This document shows, piece by piece, positions 28,486 through 38,900 of a DNA stretch of 64,000 bases. Positions within the stretch are counted from its first letter, which is position 1. Each line of letters opens with the position of its first letter. The notes beneath the pieces were generated by a model. That model saw only the letters and a program-made list of their open reading frames with translations, was not told where the DNA came from and made no database searches. The translations under genes were made by a program, and so were the position numbers. Origin of the DNA: Pantoea agglomerans (GTDB taxonomy: Bacteria > Pseudomonadota > Gammaproteobacteria > Enterobacterales > Enterobacteriaceae); assembly GCF_020149765.1 (NCBI RefSeq), contig NZ_CP083809.1, positions 2,170,001 to 2,234,000 of the forward strand. Reading direction: 5' to 3'.

Positions 28486-29469
28486 TCAGGGATTCGCCTG
28501 CGCGCTCTGCGTCTGCTCTGACGCTGCCTCAGACGGCTGCGTTACCGCCTCACCGCTCGATACCAGCACCGGCATACCAGAACGACGCTCCAGGGCCGCT
28601 TTAATCAGCGCGCTGTCGCTCTGCGGACTCTTTATAAACTTCTTCAGCGCAGGGCTAAGCGCTATCGGCATCGTCTGCGGGTCGTCTTTATCGCTGTGCG
28701 ACAGCGGCTGGTGTACCTCGATGTAGCGCTTTCCGTCCGGCTCGACGGCATACTTCACCGGCTGATTGATTACCTGCACGCGCGTCCCCTTCGGCACGCT
28801 GTTAAACAGCGCCTCGATATCCTGCGGACGCAGACGAATGCAGCCGGAGCTGACGCGCATCCCGATGCCGAAATCGGCGTTGGTGCCGTGGATCAGATAA
28901 TTGCCGCTACCGCGCGCCAGACGCAGCGCAAACAGCCCCATGGGGTTTTCCGGGCCGGCTGGCACCACTGCCGGCAGCGTCACGCCCTCTTTGGCGTAGC
29001 GCTTGCGAATATTAGGGGTGGGTGTCCAGGTGGGATTAGGGATCTTCTGGCTGATACTGGTCACCATTACCGGCGTCGCCGCGCCCAGCTGGCCGATGCC
29101 GATGGGGTAGACAATGACCTTATCCTCGCCTTTGGGGTAGTAATAGAGGCGCAGCTCGGCGAGATTCACCACAATCCCCTCGCGTGGCGTATCTGGCAGC
29201 AGCATCTGCTGCGGCACCACCAGCTGCGTGCCAGCCTTTGGCAGCCAGGGATCGGTGCCGGGATTGGCCTCCAGCATGCTCAGCAGCCCAATCTGGTACT
29301 TTGCCGCAATCGCTTCAAGGGGACGCTTATCGTCGGGAACGGTGGTTAACTGGTTTTCGCCGATAAGGCGGCTGTCGGCGGAAGGAAGCGGATATTCCGT
29401 GGAGAAAGCCGGGGCAGCGAGTCCAACGCTTAGCAGCAGCGCACCGGCAAAACGTAAGGCTGATTTCAT
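28486..29469 (-). CDS. ldtE: L,D-transpeptidase LdtE (YnhG)
   Basis: This periplasmic YkuD-fold enzyme makes mDAP-mDAP (3-3) crosslinks in murein. The 327 residues include a signal peptide (to about 22), a LysM-like region (about 40-90, AAKYQIGLLSMLEANPG) and the catalytic domain with HGTNADFGIGMRVSSGCIRL, where the nucleophile is Cys 210. The end is a diverged Gln/Ala-rich tail. E. coli LdtE is 334 residues. It lies between lpp and the suf operon, as in E. coli. Confidence 0.93.
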   Translation of the reverse strand: MKSALRFAGALLLSVGLAAPAFSTEYPLPSADSRLIGENQLTTVPDDKRPLEAIAAKYQIGLLSMLEANPGTDPWLPKAGTQLVVPQQMLLPDTPREGIVVNLAELRLYYYPKGEDKVIVYPIGIGQLGAATPVMVTSISQKIPNPTWTPTPNIRKRYAKEGVTLPAVVPAGPENPMGLFALRLARGSGNYLIHGTNADFGIGMRVSSGCIRLRPQDIEALFNSVPKGTRVQVINQPVKYAVEPDGKRYIEVHQPLSHSDKDDPQTMPIALSPALKKFIKSPQSDSALIKAALERRSGMPVLVSSGEAVTQPSEAASEQTQSAQANP

Positions 29470-29488
29470 GCAATCTTCTCTTTCAGAT

Positions 29489-29515
29489 AAAAAAACAGAC
29501 GCCTGTTGGCGTCTG
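29489..29515 (-). terminator. Terminator of the suf operon
   Basis: Read on the minus strand, an 8-bp stem (cagacgcc/ggcgtctg, 4-nt loop) is followed by T7, just after the sufE stop and before ldtE. Confidence 0.92.
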
Positions 29516-29525
29516 CTAGTTTAAC

Positions 29526-29942
29526 TCAGAGGAGATTTTGAGCGTTATGGCGAATTGCCCGAATCATCGCCTCAAGGCCCTGCGACCGCGAAGGCGTCAG
29601 ATGCTGGGTCAGCGCCAGCTCGGCGAACCAGTGGCGCACGTCCAGCGCGACGATATCGGCCGCCGTCAGGTTTTGATAGAGGCTAAACACCACTGCAATC
29701 AAGCCCTTAACGATAGCCGCGTCGCTGTCCCCTTCAAACGCCAGGGTGCCGTCGGGCTGCGGCGTCATCTTGATCCACACCTGGCTCTGACAGCCGGAGA
29801 TGACGTTTTCCGGCTGATGCAGGCTTTCAGATGATTCTGGAAGTTTCCCGCCCAGCTCAATGATGTAGAGGTACTTCTCTTCCCAGTTGGCGCAACGGTT
29901 AAAGTTGCGCACCAGTTTCTCTTTATCTGGCAACGTAGCCAT
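29526..29942 (-). CDS. sufE: Cysteine desulfuration protein SufE
   Basis: SufE accepts persulfide sulfur from SufS and passes it to SufB. It has 138 residues, as in E. coli, with the acceptor Cys 51 in [13 protein letters not shown] and the conserved end [17 protein letters not shown]. The ATG at 29942 has AGGAG six bases upstream; a GTG one codon earlier would be too close to it. It is the last gene of sufABCDSE. Confidence 0.97.
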   Translation of the reverse strand: MATLPDKEKLVRNFNRCANWEEKYLYIIELGGKLPESSESLHQPENVISGCQSQVWIKMTPQPDGTLAFEGDSDAAIVKGLIAVVFSLYQNLTAADIVALDVRHWFAELALTQHLTPSRSQGLEAMIRAIRHNAQNLL

Positions 29943-29962
29943 CACTTACTCCTGAACTCTGC

Positions 29963-31189
29963 TCAACCGCCCAGCAGACGATGAATACGGGTCAAACCAG
30001 CCGCCAGACGATCCGCCTCTTCTTCGCTGTTATAGAAGGCGAAGGAGGCGCGGCACATGGCCGGTACGGCGTAATGGCGCATCAGCGGCATAGCGCAGTG
30101 ATGGCCGGTGCGAATAGCGATACCGTATTGATCGAGGAAGCTGCCGACGTCGTAGGCGTGATGCTTGCCGAGGTTAAAGGCGATTACCCCTGCGCGCGCC
30201 TGCGGGCCATAAATGACCAGATCGGGCACCGAGGCGAGCTTGTCGAGGGCGTAGCGCATCAGCGCCTGCTCGCGCTGCTGGATAGCGTCAAGACCGATCT
30301 CTTCTACATAGCGCAGCGCCGCGCCGAAGCCGATAATGCCGCCGGTGTTGGGCGTGCCCGCTTCGAAACGCCAGGGCGCTTTGTTCCAGGTGGTGCCGAC
30401 GGGCAGCACTACCTGATCGATCATTGAGCCACCGCCTTCCCAGGGCGGCATCTCGTCGAGCAGCGCTTTGCGCCCGTAGAGAATGCCGACGCCGTTAGGG
30501 CCGTAGATTTTATGGCTGGAGAAGACGTAGAAATCGCAGTCGATATCCTGCACGTCGACCTTGCCATGCATCACCGCCTGGGCGCCATCCACCAGCGTCA
30601 CCAGCCCGGCGGCTTTCGCCTGCGCCACCAGCGCTTTGACCGGGTTAACGGTGCCGAGCACGTTGGAGACGTGCGTAACCGCCAGCAGCCGCGTACGGCT
30701 GTCAATCAGCCCCGCCAGCGCGTCGATCGCCAGCTCACCGCTGCTGTTAAGCGGCAGTACGCGGATCTCCGCGCCGGTGCGCTGCGCCACCATCTGCCAG
30801 GGCACGATATTGGCGTGGTGCTCCATCTCGGTCACGATCAGGTTATCGCCGGCCTGCAGCTGGCTTGCGCCCCAGCTGTTCGCCACCAGGTTAATCCCCT
30901 CGGTGGTGCCTTTAACAAATACGATCTCTTCCGGCGAGGAGGCGTTAAGAAAACGCGCCGCCTGCAGGCGGACGCTTTCCATATCGGTGGTGGCCTGCGC
31001 GCTCAGGCTGTGAATGCCGCGATGCACGGCCGCGTAGCCGTGCTGATAGAAATGGCTTTCGGCGTTAATCACCGCCAGCGGACGCTGGGCGCTGGCCGCG
31101 CTGTCAAGGTAGGCCAGCGGATGACCGTTGACCTCACGCTTCAGGATCGGGAAGTCGGCCCTGATACGTTCGAGATCGAAGTTCATCAT
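29963..31189 (-). CDS. sufS: Cysteine desulfurase SufS
   Basis: This PLP enzyme takes sulfur from cysteine to form a persulfide, the sulfur source of the SUF Fe-S assembly system. The 408 residues show [13 protein letters not shown], the HANIVPWQ region, the PLP-binding Lys in [14 protein letters not shown] (about 227) and the active Cys 365 in [11 protein letters not shown]. The ATG at 31189 overlaps the sufD stop (ATGA), implying translational coupling. Confidence 0.97.
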   Translation of the reverse strand: MMNFDLERIRADFPILKREVNGHPLAYLDSAASAQRPLAVINAESHFYQHGYAAVHRGIHSLSAQATTDMESVRLQAARFLNASSPEEIVFVKGTTEGINLVANSWGASQLQAGDNLIVTEMEHHANIVPWQMVAQRTGAEIRVLPLNSSGELAIDALAGLIDSRTRLLAVTHVSNVLGTVNPVKALVAQAKAAGLVTLVDGAQAVMHGKVDVQDIDCDFYVFSSHKIYGPNGVGILYGRKALLDEMPPWEGGGSMIDQVVLPVGTTWNKAPWRFEAGTPNTGGIIGFGAALRYVEEIGLDAIQQREQALMRYALDKLASVPDLVIYGPQARAGVIAFNLGKHHAYDVGSFLDQYGIAIRTGHHCAMPLMRHYAVPAMCRASFAFYNSEEEADRLAAGLTRIHRLLGG

Positions 31190-32463
31190 GAGGCATCTCC
31201 AGGGAAACGCGCCGCGATGCGTTGCAGAACCGCCTGACGCAGCGTCTCATCATCCAGCGCTTCGGTCAGTTCGGCCGCGAAGGCGTGAATAATCATCTGC
31301 TGCGCCGCCTCTTCTGCGATGCCGCGCGAGCGCAGGTAGAACATCTGCTCATCATCAATGCGACCGATGGTGGCGCCGTGGCTGCACTTCACGTCGTCAG
31401 CGTAGATTTCCAGCTGCGGCTTGGTGTCCACTTCCGCCAGACGACCGAGCAACAGGTTGTTGTTGGTCATCTGCCCGTCGGTTTTCAGCGCGTGCTGCGC
31501 CACTTTGATGTGGCCGTTAAACACCGCGCGCCCTTTGTCACGCGAGATAGTCTTATGCAGCTGACGGCTCAGGCAGTAGCCTTTGTTATGCTCCAGATAG
31601 CTACGGGTATCCGCGACCTCTGAATTCATCGGCAGCACCAGGCTGTTCAGCGACAGCTGGGTGTTTTCGCCGTTGAGCTGCACGCTGGTGTTGTGACGAG
31701 AGAGGCCTGCGCCCAGCAGGAAGCTGGTGCTGCTCACCTGCGCATCGCGACCAATAACGATGTCGTTATGGGCGAAGTGGTAGCTGCTGCTCTCTTCAAA
31801 CGCCAGCTTGATATGGTTCAGTTGGGCATTGTCGCCGACTGCAAAGGTAAAGCGCGCGCCGGTAAAGTGCTGAGCCCCGTCCAGCGTGACGTAGTGCTCG
31901 ATAACCTGCGCCTGCGCGCTCTCTTCCAGCTCAAGATGGTGGCGATGATGCACGGTGTTGAGCGCATCCGCCTGGCCGCTGGTGATATGCAGCAGGTAGA
32001 GCGGACGCGCCGCCGCCTTGCCGCGCGCCAGGCGAATCGAAGTCACCTCTTCCGCCAGGCTTTCGGTCAGGTGCAGAAACACTTCTGGCTGAACCGGTGC
32101 CGGCAGCGGGCGGCGCTCGGCGGCGCGGCTGTGCTGAACGGTATAGAGTTCGGTATCGGCCGCGCTCAGCGCTGGCTGAAACTGACCATCAACGAATACC
32201 AGCCGAATCGCATCCAGCGGCAGCGCCAGCGCGTCGACCTGCGCCTGATCCAGGCTCTTCGCCTGCGGCAGCGCGAACTGGTGGGCAAACAGCCCGTCCA
32301 GCGCGGTATATTTCCAGTTTTCATGCTTACGCGTCGGCAGACCGACGCGCATCAGCTGTTGCCAGTGCTGCTGAGCCTGCAGCGAGCGTGACTCGCCGCG
32401 CGATTCGAACAGATGATGCCACTGCTGCAGGGCGTTATCACTCTTCGTCGGTAAGCCAGCCAT
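31186..32463 (-). CDS. sufD: Fe-S assembly scaffold protein SufD
   Basis: SufD is the SufB paralogue of the SufBC2D scaffold complex and helps iron entry. The 425 residues include the N-terminal helical part ([19 protein letters not shown]) and the beta-helix core, with the conserved [28 protein letters not shown] near the end containing the functional His. Its start overlaps the 3' end of sufC by 26 nt and its stop overlaps the sufS start, so translation is tightly coupled. Confidence 0.97.
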   Translation of the reverse strand: MAGLPTKSDNALQQWHHLFESRGESRSLQAQQHWQQLMRVGLPTRKHENWKYTALDGLFAHQFALPQAKSLDQAQVDALALPLDAIRLVFVDGQFQPALSAADTELYTVQHSRAAERRPLPAPVQPEVFLHLTESLAEEVTSIRLARGKAAARPLYLLHITSGQADALNTVHHRHHLELEESAQAQVIEHYVTLDGAQHFTGARFTFAVGDNAQLNHIKLAFEESSSYHFAHNDIVIGRDAQVSSTSFLLGAGLSRHNTSVQLNGENTQLSLNSLVLPMNSEVADTRSYLEHNKGYCLSRQLHKTISRDKGRAVFNGHIKVAQHALKTDGQMTNNNLLLGRLAEVDTKPQLEIYADDVKCSHGATIGRIDDEQMFYLRSRGIAEEAAQQMIIHAFAAELTEALDDETLRQAVLQRIAARFPGDAS

Positions 32464-33184
32464 AGCCTTGCTCCTCCAGCTGTTTCACCAGCGTAAAGTC
32501 GCCCGATTTGACGATCTTACCTTTGTACAGCACGTGCACGAAGTCTGGCTTGATGTAGTCCAGAATACGCTGATAGTGGGTGACGATGATAAAGGCGCGC
32601 TTCTCGTCGCGCAGGCTGTTGACGCCTTCCGCAACGATTTTCAGCGCATCGATATCGAGGCCGGAATCGGTTTCATCAAGGATGCACAGCTCAGGCTCCA
32701 GCGCCGCCATCTGCAGGATGTCGTTGCGTTTCTTTTCGCCGCCGGAGAAGCCGACGTTGACCGAACGGGTCAGCAGATCTTCCGGCATCTTCAGCAGATG
32801 GATTTTGTCTTCGATAAAGTCCTGGAAGTCAAAACGGTCCAGCTCTTCTTTGCCGCGATACTTGCGCACCGCGTTAACCGCGGTCTGCAGGAAGAACTGG
32901 TTGCTGACGCCCGGGATCTCAACCGGATACTGAAACGCCATAAAGATGCCTTCGCCCGCGCGATCTTCCGGGTCAAGCTCCAGCAGATCTTTGCCTTTGA
33001 AGCTCACGGAACCGCCGGTGATTTCGTAATCTTCGCGGCCAGCCAGCGTTGCAGAGAGCGTACTTTTGCCTGAGCCGTTCGGGCCCATAATGGCGTGTAC
33101 TTCGCCCGGTTTCACTTCGAGGTTAAGACCGCGCAGAATCTCTTTGTCTTCAACGCTAACCTGTAAATCTTTAATGCTTAACAT
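32438..33184 (-). CDS. sufC: Fe-S assembly ATPase SufC
   Basis: This ABC-type ATPase drives the SufBCD scaffold. It has 248 residues, the E. coli length: Walker A GPNGSGKST (near 34-42), Q-loop MAFQYPVEIPG, signature FSGGEKKRND, Walker B CILDETDSGLD, and the H-switch VTHYQRIL. It sits between sufB (42-nt gap) and sufD (overlapping). Confidence 0.98.
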   Translation of the reverse strand: MLSIKDLQVSVEDKEILRGLNLEVKPGEVHAIMGPNGSGKSTLSATLAGREDYEITGGSVSFKGKDLLELDPEDRAGEGIFMAFQYPVEIPGVSNQFFLQTAVNAVRKYRGKEELDRFDFQDFIEDKIHLLKMPEDLLTRSVNVGFSGGEKKRNDILQMAALEPELCILDETDSGLDIDALKIVAEGVNSLRDEKRAFIIVTHYQRILDYIKPDFVHVLYKGKIVKSGDFTLVKQLEEQGYGWLTDEE

Positions 33185-33226
33185 ACTTATTCCTTCACAT
33201 TGCTTCCGGCAACGCGTGTGACGGCA

Positions 33227-34720
33227 TCAGCCCACACTGTGCTCAAGGCTGATGGCTAACAGTTTTTGCGCTTCCACGGCGAATTCCAGTGGCAGCTCAG
33301 AGAACACGTCTTTACAGAAGCCGTTGACGATCATTGAGATCGCATCTTCTTCGCTGATACCGCGCTGCAGGCAGTAGAACAGCTGGTCTTCGCCGATGCG
33401 CGAGGTGGTCGCCTCATGCTCCAGCTGAGCGGTATTGTTGCGGGTTTCCACATACGGGAAGGTATGCGCGCCGCAATCGGGGCCGATCAGCATCGAGTCG
33501 CACTGGGTAAAGTTACGCGCGTTAGTCGCGGTCGGCATGATTTTTACCAGGCCGCGATAGGTATTCTGGCTCTTACCGGCGGAGATACCTTTAGAGATGA
33601 TGGTCGATTTGGTGTTTTTACCAATGTGGATCATCTTGGTGCCGGTATCTGCCTGCTGGCGACCGCTGGTCAGCGCCACCGAGTAGAACTCACCGATGGA
33701 GTTGTCGCCGCGCAGAATGCAGCTCGGGTATTTCCAGGTAATAGCGGAGCCGGTCTCGGACTGGGTCCAGGACATTTTGCTGTTCTCGCCTTCGCACAGC
33801 GCACGCTTGGTAACGAAGTTCAGAATGCCGCCTTCGCCTTCACCGCCCGGGAACCAGTTCTGTACGGTGGAGTACTTCACTTCCGCGTTTTTGTGGATGA
33901 TAACTTCCACAACCGCGGCGTGCAGCTGATAGGTATCGCGCACCGGCGCGGAACAGCCTTCGATGTAGCTGACGTAGCTGTCTTCGTCCGCAATCAGGAT
34001 GGTGCGTTCAAACTGACCGGTTTTCGCCGCGTTAATACGGAAATAGGTCGACAGCTCCATCGGGCAGCGCACCCCTTTCGGGATATAAACGAAGGTGCCG
34101 TCAGAGGCGACCGCCGAGTTCAGCGCCGCAAAGAAGTTATCGTTGGCCGGCACCACGGTGCCGAGATACTTCTGCACCAGCTCAGGGTGTTCCTGAATCG
34201 CTTCGCCGAACGAGCAGAAGATAATGCCCTGCTCCGCCAGCTTGCCGCGGTAGGTTGTGGCGACGGAGACCGAGTCGAAAATCGCATCGACCGCCACTTC
34301 GCGGCCTTCACGCACCGGCACGCCAAGCTGATCGAACGCCTTCTCAACTTCCTGCGTCAGGTAGTTGTTGGTCTCTTCGATACCCGAAGACTGCAGCGCG
34401 CCCGGCTCAGAAGCGCAGCTGTCGTCGCAGTTGCCGCATGAGGGTGCCGAGTAGTAGCTGTAATCCTGATAATCCAGTTTATCGTAATGCGCTTTCAGCC
34501 AGTGCGGCTCTTCCATTTCAAGCCAGGCGCGAAAGGCTTTAAGACGAAACTCCAGCATCCACTCTGGCTCGTTACGTTTAGCCGAGATCGCGCGCACCAC
34601 ATCTTCGTTGATGCCGTGCGCCATTTCGTCGGTTTGCAACTGGGTAAAGAAGCCCTCTTTGTAGTTGAGCTTGCCTTCCCACATTTGTACATCGTCAGAT
34701 GTTTCGCTGTGTCGTGACAT
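33227..34720 (-). CDS. sufB: Fe-S assembly scaffold protein SufB
   Basis: SufB is the main scaffold on which nascent clusters form in the SufBC2D complex. The 497 residues are nearly those of E. coli (495). The N-terminal Cys group GNCDDSCAS, the beta-helix core with [19 protein letters not shown], and the C-terminal [24 protein letters not shown] are all present. sufA ends 7 nt upstream. Confidence 0.98.
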   Translation of the reverse strand: MSRHSETSDDVQMWEGKLNYKEGFFTQLQTDEMAHGINEDVVRAISAKRNEPEWMLEFRLKAFRAWLEMEEPHWLKAHYDKLDYQDYSYYSAPSCGNCDDSCASEPGALQSSGIEETNNYLTQEVEKAFDQLGVPVREGREVAVDAIFDSVSVATTYRGKLAEQGIIFCSFGEAIQEHPELVQKYLGTVVPANDNFFAALNSAVASDGTFVYIPKGVRCPMELSTYFRINAAKTGQFERTILIADEDSYVSYIEGCSAPVRDTYQLHAAVVEVIIHKNAEVKYSTVQNWFPGGEGEGGILNFVTKRALCEGENSKMSWTQSETGSAITWKYPSCILRGDNSIGEFYSVALTSGRQQADTGTKMIHIGKNTKSTIISKGISAGKSQNTYRGLVKIMPTATNARNFTQCDSMLIGPDCGAHTFPYVETRNNTAQLEHEATTSRIGEDQLFYCLQRGISEEDAISMIVNGFCKDVFSELPLEFAVEAQKLLAISLEHSVG

Positions 34721-34727
34721 ATTTCAC

Positions 34728-35102
34728 TTACTCGACGCCAAAGCTTTCACCGCACCCGCAGGCGTGTTGAGCTTTAGGGTTATTGAATTTAAAAATCTGA
34801 TTCAGGCCTTCGCGGACATAATCCACTTCCGTGCCGTCGATAAACGGCATCGCCTGAAGCGGCACGTAGAGCGTTGCGCCGTTATGGGTAAACTGCAGAT
34901 CGTCATCGGCAGGCTCTTTCACCAGATCCATGACGTAGCCGAAACCGGCGCAGCCGGATTGTTTCACGCCCAGATGGAGACCTTTAACCTCAGGATCTTG
35001 TGCCACCAGGCTAAGAATTTGCTTTGCCGCGGAATCAGTCAGCGTGACCCCTTTCCAGACGAAATCATCAGGAGAGAACGTTGCTGCATTTACAGATGCC
35101 AT
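34728..35102 (-). CDS. sufA: A-type Fe-S carrier SufA
   Basis: This 124-residue carrier receives clusters from SufBCD and delivers them to target proteins. The three ligand cysteines are visible: KQSGCAGFGYVMDLV and the C-terminal pair ACGCGESF. It is the first gene of sufABCDSE, so its upstream region (35103-35492) should carry the operon promoter. In E. coli that promoter answers to Fur, IscR, OxyR and IHF; I could not place those sites with confidence. Confidence 0.97.
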   Translation of the reverse strand: MASVNAATFSPDDFVWKGVTLTDSAAKQILSLVAQDPEVKGLHLGVKQSGCAGFGYVMDLVKEPADDDLQFTHNGATLYVPLQAMPFIDGTEVDYVREGLNQIFKFNNPKAQHACGCGESFGVE

Positions 35103-35432
35103 GTTGTTACCTCGTAAGTCCGGACCTTTTCAGGCTATCCCCCTATGGTAAGGATCTGGACGATCACTTCAACCTCTTGTTTTGCAGGGATAATCATCTT
35201 GTGCTCTTTTTAATCGCTGCTTTATTAAGCATAGCTGCTTCGCAGGTCTTTGCGGCGAGAGCCCACGCGCCTAAATCAGCGGCCTAACCTGTTAAAATTA
35301 CGTAAAATTTTTTTCAGCTAGTTATTAATAATTTCTTATTGATAGGTTACGCCTTTATCGCTTACACAAAAATTGTTCTTGCCGATTTTATTAACAGGCT
35401 AAGTAAATCGTGAAAATTTTCGCGCTGCGCAA
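35103..35432 (-). promoter_or_regulatory. suf operon upstream region
   Basis: This AT-rich divergent region must hold the suf promoter. A partial Fur-like half-site (GATAATCAT, about 35190-35198) lies about 90 bp before sufA. I see no complete Fur or IscR site. A possible short peptide gene on the plus strand is listed separately. Confidence 0.4.
35201..35287 (+). CDS. Possible 28-residue secreted peptide
   Basis: A GTG-initiated frame encodes MLFLIAALLSIAASQVFA followed by ten polar residues and a stop. The first 18 residues look like a complete signal peptide with an SQVFA cleavage site. AGGGA lies about ten bases upstream of the GTG, a weak but possible ribosome site. It lies in the suf upstream region and matches nothing I know. 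It may be chance, but hydrophobicity and signal shape are better than random. Confidence 0.25.
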   Translation: MLFLIAALLSIAASQVFAARAHAPKSAA

Positions 35433-35473
35433 TTGCAATCTGCCCCGAGTTGAATATGATAATTATTATCATT
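35433..35473 (+). promoter_or_regulatory. Promoter with overlapping Fur box
   Basis: TTGCAA (35433-35438) and TATGAT (35455-35460) are 16 bp apart and point to the gene at 35493. Over the -10 and start point lies ATGATAATTATTATCAT (35456-35472), a perfect 17-bp palindrome matching the Fur box. The layout predicts repression when iron is plentiful. Confidence 0.85.
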
Positions 35474-35492
35474 CAACCTTTGAGGTGGTGCC

Positions 35493-35897
35493 ATGACGCC
35501 TTCCGTCTCTGCCTGGCTGCAGGGCAAAATCGACGATTATCAGTTCGCCATGCGCGATATTACCGTTGACTTCTACCTGGCACAGGCAAAGCTTAACCGG
35601 GCCGACTGTACCATTCATCAGCTTCGTCAGTTCAACGATACCTGTCTCGATATGGCCGAAATCTGCCAAATCAACGGAGACGATCAAAGCTATCTGCACG
35701 CTCTGGGCAAACTGCACCATCGGCTGGTGCAGGAGATGGGCAACAGCGAGCGCGACAGGCTGTTCCGCATCCAGGCCTGGCAGCTGGCGCGCTTCTCCCT
35801 TACCCGGCTGTGCCATCAGCTGGCGCTGGTCGGTGAATGGGAGAAAGCCACTGCGCTGCAGAGCGACTTCGTGCGTCACGCGGGCTGGATATTCTAA
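35493..35897 (+). CDS. Iron-regulated protein of unknown function
   Basis: I do not recognise this 134-residue protein. It starts MTPSVSAWLQGKIDDYQFAM behind GAGGTGG, has no signal peptide or membrane segment, and looks all-helical with repeated helix pairs (LHALGKLHHRLVQ, RLFRIQAWQLARF, RLCHQLALVGEWEKA), somewhat like TPR or SEL1 folds. It has four Cys and several His. The overlapping Fur box and promoter predict expression in iron starvation. It occupies the place of ydiH-menI between sufA and ydiJ in E. coli and ends 33 bp from the convergent ydiJ. Confidence 0.85.
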   Translation: MTPSVSAWLQGKIDDYQFAMRDITVDFYLAQAKLNRADCTIHQLRQFNDTCLDMAEICQINGDDQSYLHALGKLHHRLVQEMGNSERDRLFRIQAWQLARFSLTRLCHQLALVGEWEKATALQSDFVRHAGWIF

Positions 35898-35903
35898 TCC
35901 AGC
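35884..35903. other. Hairpin at the convergent end of the Fur-boxed gene and ydiJ
   Basis: gctggat/atccagc with a 6-nt loop contains the stop codon of the iron-regulated gene. There is no T tract, so any terminator function is doubtful. Confidence 0.4.
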
Positions 35904-35930
35904 CGCGTCGTGACGTCGCGCACAATTTCG

Positions 35931-38900
35931 TTACATCAATGCCAGAAGTGCCTGCAGCGGATGGCGCATGCCGTTGCCTTCCAGCCTTTTCACCTGGCTG
36001 CGGCAGGAGAAGCCGGTCGCCAGGCAGCGCTGGCGCGGCAGCTTCTGCAACTGCGGATGCCATGACAGGCCATAGATCCCCAGCGAGTTGTCGAGGTTTT
36101 TGGTTTCGTGACCGTAGGTGCCCGCCATGCCGCAGCAGCCGACGTTGATATTCTCCAGCCGCGCGCCGAAGCGCGAGAAGATCTCCCGCCACTGATTCGG
36201 CGTATTGGGCAGCGCCGTGACTTCGGTGCAGTGCGCAAACAGGTACCAGCTTTCGCCGCTGCCCGGCACCGCTTCGCGCGTGCTGACCACCTCACTCAGC
36301 CACTCATGCACCAGCTGGACATGAAAGTCGCCGCGCTTTTCGCCCAGCGTCTGCTTATATTCATCGCGATAGCAGAGCACCGTCGCCGGATCGACGCCAA
36401 CCATCGGCATGCCGAGCATCGCTACCCGATTCAGGAAGTCAGCGGTTTTGCTGGCAGTGCGCGCAAAGCGCTGCAGAAAGCCCTTAACGTGCTGCGCCTT
36501 GCCGTTCGGCATAAAGGGCAGCAGCACCGGCCGCAGACCCAGCTTCTCGATCAGGCGAATAAAGTCGGCAATCAGCTGCGCCTCGTAGAAGCTGGTAAAG
36601 GGGTCTTGCACCACCAGCACCGTCTCGGCACGCTGCTCGGGGCTTAGCGCCTCCAGCTTCTCCAGCGTCATGCTCATCGCTGGATGGCCGCTCAGCTCCT
36701 GCTTCAGCGAAGGGGACGAGAGCAGCGGCAGATCCACCATGCCGATATGGTTTTTGCTCAGCTCGCGCATCCAGGGCTGACGCAGAAAGAAGTTAAACGC
36801 CTTCGGCGCTTTCGCCATTAGCGGCGCATAGCTCTCGACCGCCGACACCAGATGGTCGCTTACCGGACGCAGGTAGCGCGTATGGTAGAGCTGCAAAAAG
36901 CGGGCGCGGAAATCGGGCACGTCGATTTTGATCGGACACTGAGTCGAGCAGGCTTTACAGGCGAGGCAGCCCGACATCGCCTCATGAACCTCATGGGAGA
37001 AGTCATACTCGCCCTTGCTGGCGTGCCAGCTGTTGCGCACGCGGCCAATCAGGGCGCGAAGCGACAGGCTGCTTTCCGGCAGCTGCTTCTCGAGCTGCTG
37101 CGGATCGACCCCCTGCTCCGCCAGCAGGCGCAGCCATTCGCGCGTCAGGGTGGCGCGCCCTTTCGGCGAGTGGATGCGGTTGCGGGTGATCTTCATCGAG
37201 GGGCACATCGGGCTGCGCGCATCAAAGTTAAAGCAGAGGCCGTTGCCGTTGCACTCCATCGCGCCGCGCCAGTCGCTGCGCACCGTCAGCGGGATCTGGC
37301 GGTCATAGCTGCCGCGCTTGATCGCGTCGACCTGCATCATCGGCTCGTTGCTGTCGATGGGGGTACAGATCTTGCCGGGGTTCATGCGGTTATCGGGATC
37401 GAACGCCGCCTTGATGCGGCGCAGCTCGTTAAACAGCGTTTCGCCGAAAAACGCCGGGCTGTACTGCGCGCGGAACCCTTTGCCGTGCTCGCCCCACAGC
37501 AGTCCGCCGTAGCGCGCGGTCAGCGCCACCACCTCGTCCGACAGGGTTTTCATCAGCATCTCCTGCTGCGGGTCGCACATGTCCAGCGCCGGACGCACGT
37601 GCAGCACGCCTGCGTCGACGTGGCCGAACATGCCGTAGCTCAGGCCGTGGCTGTCGAGCAGCGCGCGGAACTCAACGATATAGTCAGCGAGGTGCTCCGG
37701 CGGCACGGCGGTATCTTCCACAAAGGGGATAGGCTTGGCGCGCCCTTTGGCATTGCCCAGCAGCCCCACCGCCTTTTTGCGCATGTTATAGATACGCTCG
37801 ATACCCTCAAGATCCTCGCAGAGCTGATAGCCGATAACGCCGCCCTCGCGCTGCGCCATCAGGCGATCCAGCCGGGCGCAGAGCGAAGAGACCTGCTGAT
37901 CGATCAGCGCGCCGTCGTCGCCGGCGAACTCGACGATATTGAGGCCAAGCATCTCTTTGTCCGGCACGTCGGTAATCAGCTCGCGCACCGAATGCCAGAC
38001 GATATCTTCTCGCGCCAGGTTAAGCACTTTGGAGTCCACGGTCTCCACCGACAGCGCCTTCGCCTCAACCATAAAGGGGGCGTTGCGCAGCGCGGAGTCG
38101 AAAGAGTCATATTTAATATTCACCAGCCGACGCACTTTGGGAATCGGCGTAATATCGAGCCGCGCCTCGGTGATAAAGGCCAGCGTGCCCTCGGCGCCGC
38201 ACAGAATGCGCGTCAGGTCGAAGGTCTGCATGTCGTCGCTAAAGACGTGGCGCAGATCGTAGCCGGTGAGGAAGCGGTTCAGCTTCGGAAACTTCTCCAG
38301 AATCAGCGCGCGCTGTTCGCGGCATCGCGTCAGCACCTGCTGATAGATGCGCCCTTCTGGCGTCGCGGTCTGCGCCAGCGTCTCCGCCAGCGCGGCGGCC
38401 ATCGGCCGGGTATCGAGAATATCGCCGCCGAGCAGCACCGCGCGCAGCCCCAGCACATGATCGGAGGTTTTACCGTAGACCAGCGATCCCTGGCCTGAGG
38501 CGTCAGTATTGATCATGCCGCCCAGCGTCGCGCGGTTGCTGGTAGAGAGCTCCGGCGAGAAGAAAAAGCCGTAGGGCTTAAGCCAGGCGTTAAGCTGATC
38601 CTTGACCACGCCCGCTTCGACGCGCACCCAGCCCTGCTCAGGATTGATCTCCAGAATGCGGTTCATATGGCGCGACATGTCGACCACGATGCCCTGATTC
38701 AGCGACTGCCCGTTGGTACCGGTGCCGCCACCGCGCGGCGTAAAGGTGAGATCGTTAAAGCGCGCCTCGCCCGCCACGCGCGCAATCAGAGCCACGTCGG
38801 CGGTAGAGCGCGGAAAAAGCACCGCGTCCGGCAGCAGCTGGTAGATGCTGTTGTCGGTGGACATTAACAGACGATCGGCGTAGCTGGTGGCGGTATCGCC

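Noticed and set aside
36852..38498. 548-codon plus-strand frame inside ydiJ
   Set aside because: Entirely antisense to the conserved ydiJ gene, with no recognisable domain.
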